Source of the DNA: an uncultured Clostridia bacterium
GTDB taxonomy: Bacteria > Bacillota_A > Clostridia > Christensenellales > Aristaeellaceae
Assembly (NCBI GenBank): GCA_945871545.1
Contig: CAMBWJ010000050.1
Coordinates: 1-9,346, forward strand
Direction of reading: 5' to 3'
Length of the DNA stretch: 9,346 nucleotides
This document shows positions 7,914 through 9,346 of the stretch, piece after piece. The notes beneath the pieces are model-generated. The model worked only from the letters and a program-made list of their open reading frames with translations. It ran no database searches and was not told where the DNA came from. Position 1 is the first letter of the stretch. Every line of letters begins with the position of its first letter. The position numbers were made by a program, and so were the translations under genes.

Positions 7914-9346
7914 TTACTTTGCCACCTTGGCCCAGCTGTCCTTCAGGCCGACGGTGCGGTTGTAGACGGGCAGTTCCGCAGTGGAGTCCTTGTCCTTGCA
8001 GAAGTAGCCCATGCGCAGGAACTGGAAGCTCGCGCCCACCTCGCTGTCGGCGATGTAGGGCTCGCAGAAGCCCTTGACCACCTTCAGGCTGTCGGGATTG
8101 ATGCGGTCCATGAAGTCCGCGGGCGCGGCCTCGGCGGCGTCCTCGTCCTCGGTCTCGGGAACCTCGACCTCCTCCGGCTCCTCGTTGAGGATGGGCTCGT
8201 AGAGGCGGAACTCGGCGGGACGCGCGTCAATGTCGCTCAGCCAGTGCAGCGTGCCCTTGACCTTGCGGTTCGCGCCCTCGCTGCCGGAGCGGCTGTCCAG
8301 ATCCACGGAGCAGATCAGCTCGACGATCTCGCCCTCTGCATTCTTCACGACCTCGTCGCAGCGGATGATGTAAGCGCCCTTCAGGCGAACCTCCTTGCCG
8401 GGGGCCAGGCGGAAGAACTTCTTCACCGGCTCCTCCATGAAGTCCTCCTGCTCGATGTAGGCGTGCTTCGTGAAGCGCACGGTGCGGGTGCCCATCTCGG
8501 GGTGATCGGGATGGTTCTCCACGGTCAGCTCGTCCGCCTTGCCGTCCTCCCAGTTGGAGAAGGTCAGCTTTAGCGGGTTCAGCACCGCCATGGCGCGGGG
8601 CGCGCTGTCGGCCAGGGCCTCGCGCACGCAGTGATCCAGCAGGCTACCCTCCACGGTGGAGTCGGCCTTGGCCACGCCCACGCGGCCCATAAAGTCCAGC
8701 ACGGCGCTGGCGGGATAGCCGCGGCGGCGCATGGCCACCAGCGTGGGCATGCGGGGATCGTCCCAACCGGACACCACGCCCTCCTCCACCATGCGGCGCA
8801 GGTAGCGCTTGGACATGACGGTGCGCTCGATGTTCAGGCGGGCGAACTCGATCTGGCGCGGCGGCTGATCGGTGACCTCGGCGTGGGTGACGAACCAGTC
8901 GTACAGCGGGCGATGGATCTCATACTCCAGGGAGCACAGGCTGTGGGTGATGCCCTCGATGGCGTCCTGCACGGGGTGCTGGAAGTCGTACATGGGGTAG
9001 ATGCACCACTTGTCGCCGGCGCGGTGGTGATGCATGTGCTTGATGCGGTACATGGTGGGGTCGCGCAGCAGCACGTTGGGCGAGGCCATGTCGATCTTGG
9101 CGCGCAGCACGCGGCTGCCGTCCGGGAACTCGCCGTTCTTCATGCGCTCGAACAGATCCAGATTCTCCTCCGGCGTGCGGTCACGATAGGGGCTGTTCAC
9201 GCCCGGCTGGGTCAGCGTGCCGCGATTCCTGCGCATCTCTTCCGGCGACTGGTCGTCCACGTAGGCCAGGCCCCGGCGGATCATGCTGCACGCGATCTCG
9301 TACAGGCGATCGAAGAAATCGGAGGCGAAGTAGAGGTTGTCCCACT
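7914..9346 (-). CDS. glnS: Glutaminyl-tRNA synthetase, C-terminal 476 residues (5' end outside window)
   Basis: GlnRS charges tRNA-Gln with glutamine. The visible frame opens at the right edge (WDNLYFASDFFDRLYE) and continues past the internal ATG at 9284, so the gene starts outside the window. By comparison with E. coli GlnRS about 90 residues are missing, including the HIGH motif. Present are AYVDD, RGTLTQPG, the SPYRDRTPEENLDLF stretch, LRAKIDMASPN, KWCIYPMYDFQHP, EGITHSLCSLE, the KMSKS-type VMSKR loop (near 8805-8819), WDDPRMPTL and RRRGYPA. The C-terminal beta-barrel anticodon domains end in STAELPVYNRTVGLKDSWAKV. These match true GlnRS rather than GluRS. An acidic insert (rich in Glu/Asp/Ala, near 8120-8200) makes that loop about 14 residues longer than in E. 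coli. Two tandem TAA stops end the gene. It is transcribed towards prs. Many Firmicutes lack GlnRS and use GatCAB, so its presence is notable. Confidence 0.96.
   Translation of the reverse strand, partial: WDNLYFASDFFDRLYEIACSMIRRGLAYVDDQSPEEMRRNRGTLTQPGVNSPYRDRTPEENLDLFERMKNGEFPDGSRVLRAKIDMASPNVLLRDPTMYRIKHMHHHRAGDKWCIYPMYDFQHPVQDAIEGITHSLCSLEYEIHRPLYDWFVTHAEVTDQPPRQIEFARLNIERTVMSKRYLRRMVEEGVVSGWDDPRMPTLVAMRRRGYPASAVLDFMGRVGVAKADSTVEGSLLDHCVREALADSAPRAMAVLNPLKLTFSNWEDGKADELTVENHPDHPEMGTRTVRFTKHAYIEQEDFMEEPVKKFFRLAPGKEVRLKGAYIIRCDEVVKNAEGEIVELICSVDLDSRSGSEGANRKVKGTLHWLSDIDARPAEFRLYEPILNEEPEEVEVPETEDEDAAEAAPADFMDRINPDSLKVVKGFCEPYIADSEVGASFQFLRMGYFCKDKDSTAELPVYNRTVGLKDSWAKVAK

Noticed and set aside
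7791..8573. A 260-residue plus-strand frame over the glnS end and the hairpins
   Set aside because: It begins inside the palindromic element and runs antisense to conserved GlnRS motifs; no ribosome site or recognisable domain.

Overview
The window looks like ordinary chromosomal DNA of a GC-rich member of the Bacillota, probably a Clostridia-type gut anaerobe. This is inferred from three things: the tilS-hpt-ftsH gene order (a classic Firmicutes block), a membrane-anchored VanW-domain protein, and strong AGGAGG-type ribosome binding sites combined with GC-rich third codon positions. No species can be named from the sequence alone. Most of the window is housekeeping. I found no CRISPR array, tRNA, rRNA, insertion sequence, phage gene or recognisable defence system.

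Layout, left to right. Positions 1-341 hold no confident gene. The minus strand there does carry two short reading frames, each with a very good ribosome binding site, joined by an ATGA overlap; they are low-confidence candidates for a divergent transcript. A clear promoter at 319-347 then drives tilS (tRNA-Ile2 lysidine synthetase, 374-1714), followed 2 bases later by hpt (hypoxanthine phosphoribosyltransferase, 1717-2262). A second promoter with an exact TATAAT box lies in the 96-base gap before ftsH (membrane AAA+ zinc protease, 2359-4407, TTG start). A rho-independent terminator at 4445-4473 closes this unit.

A new promoter at 4561-4588 (extended -10) starts a second unit. It contains a VanW-domain cell-envelope protein (4617-6296), RidA (6309-6689, ribosome binding site overlapping the previous stop) and, 65 bases later, a divergent PRPP synthetase (prs, 6755-7756). 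The unit faces a convergent minus-strand glnS (glutaminyl-tRNA synthetase), which runs off the right edge without its N-terminus. The 157 bases between prs and glnS are packed with three separate hairpins: two look like dispersed palindromic repeats and the last is a terminator.

Functional links: Prs makes PRPP, which Hpt consumes to salvage hypoxanthine and guanine. TilS and GlnRS serve translation fidelity. FtsH handles membrane protein quality control, and RidA removes reactive enamine/imine metabolites. The points most worth a second look are the unusual ATP-pocket and PRPP-loop residues of Prs, the palindromic elements at 7771-7845, the repeated GTTCAC/TTCACCG motifs near two promoters, and the possible divergent small ORFs at the left edge.
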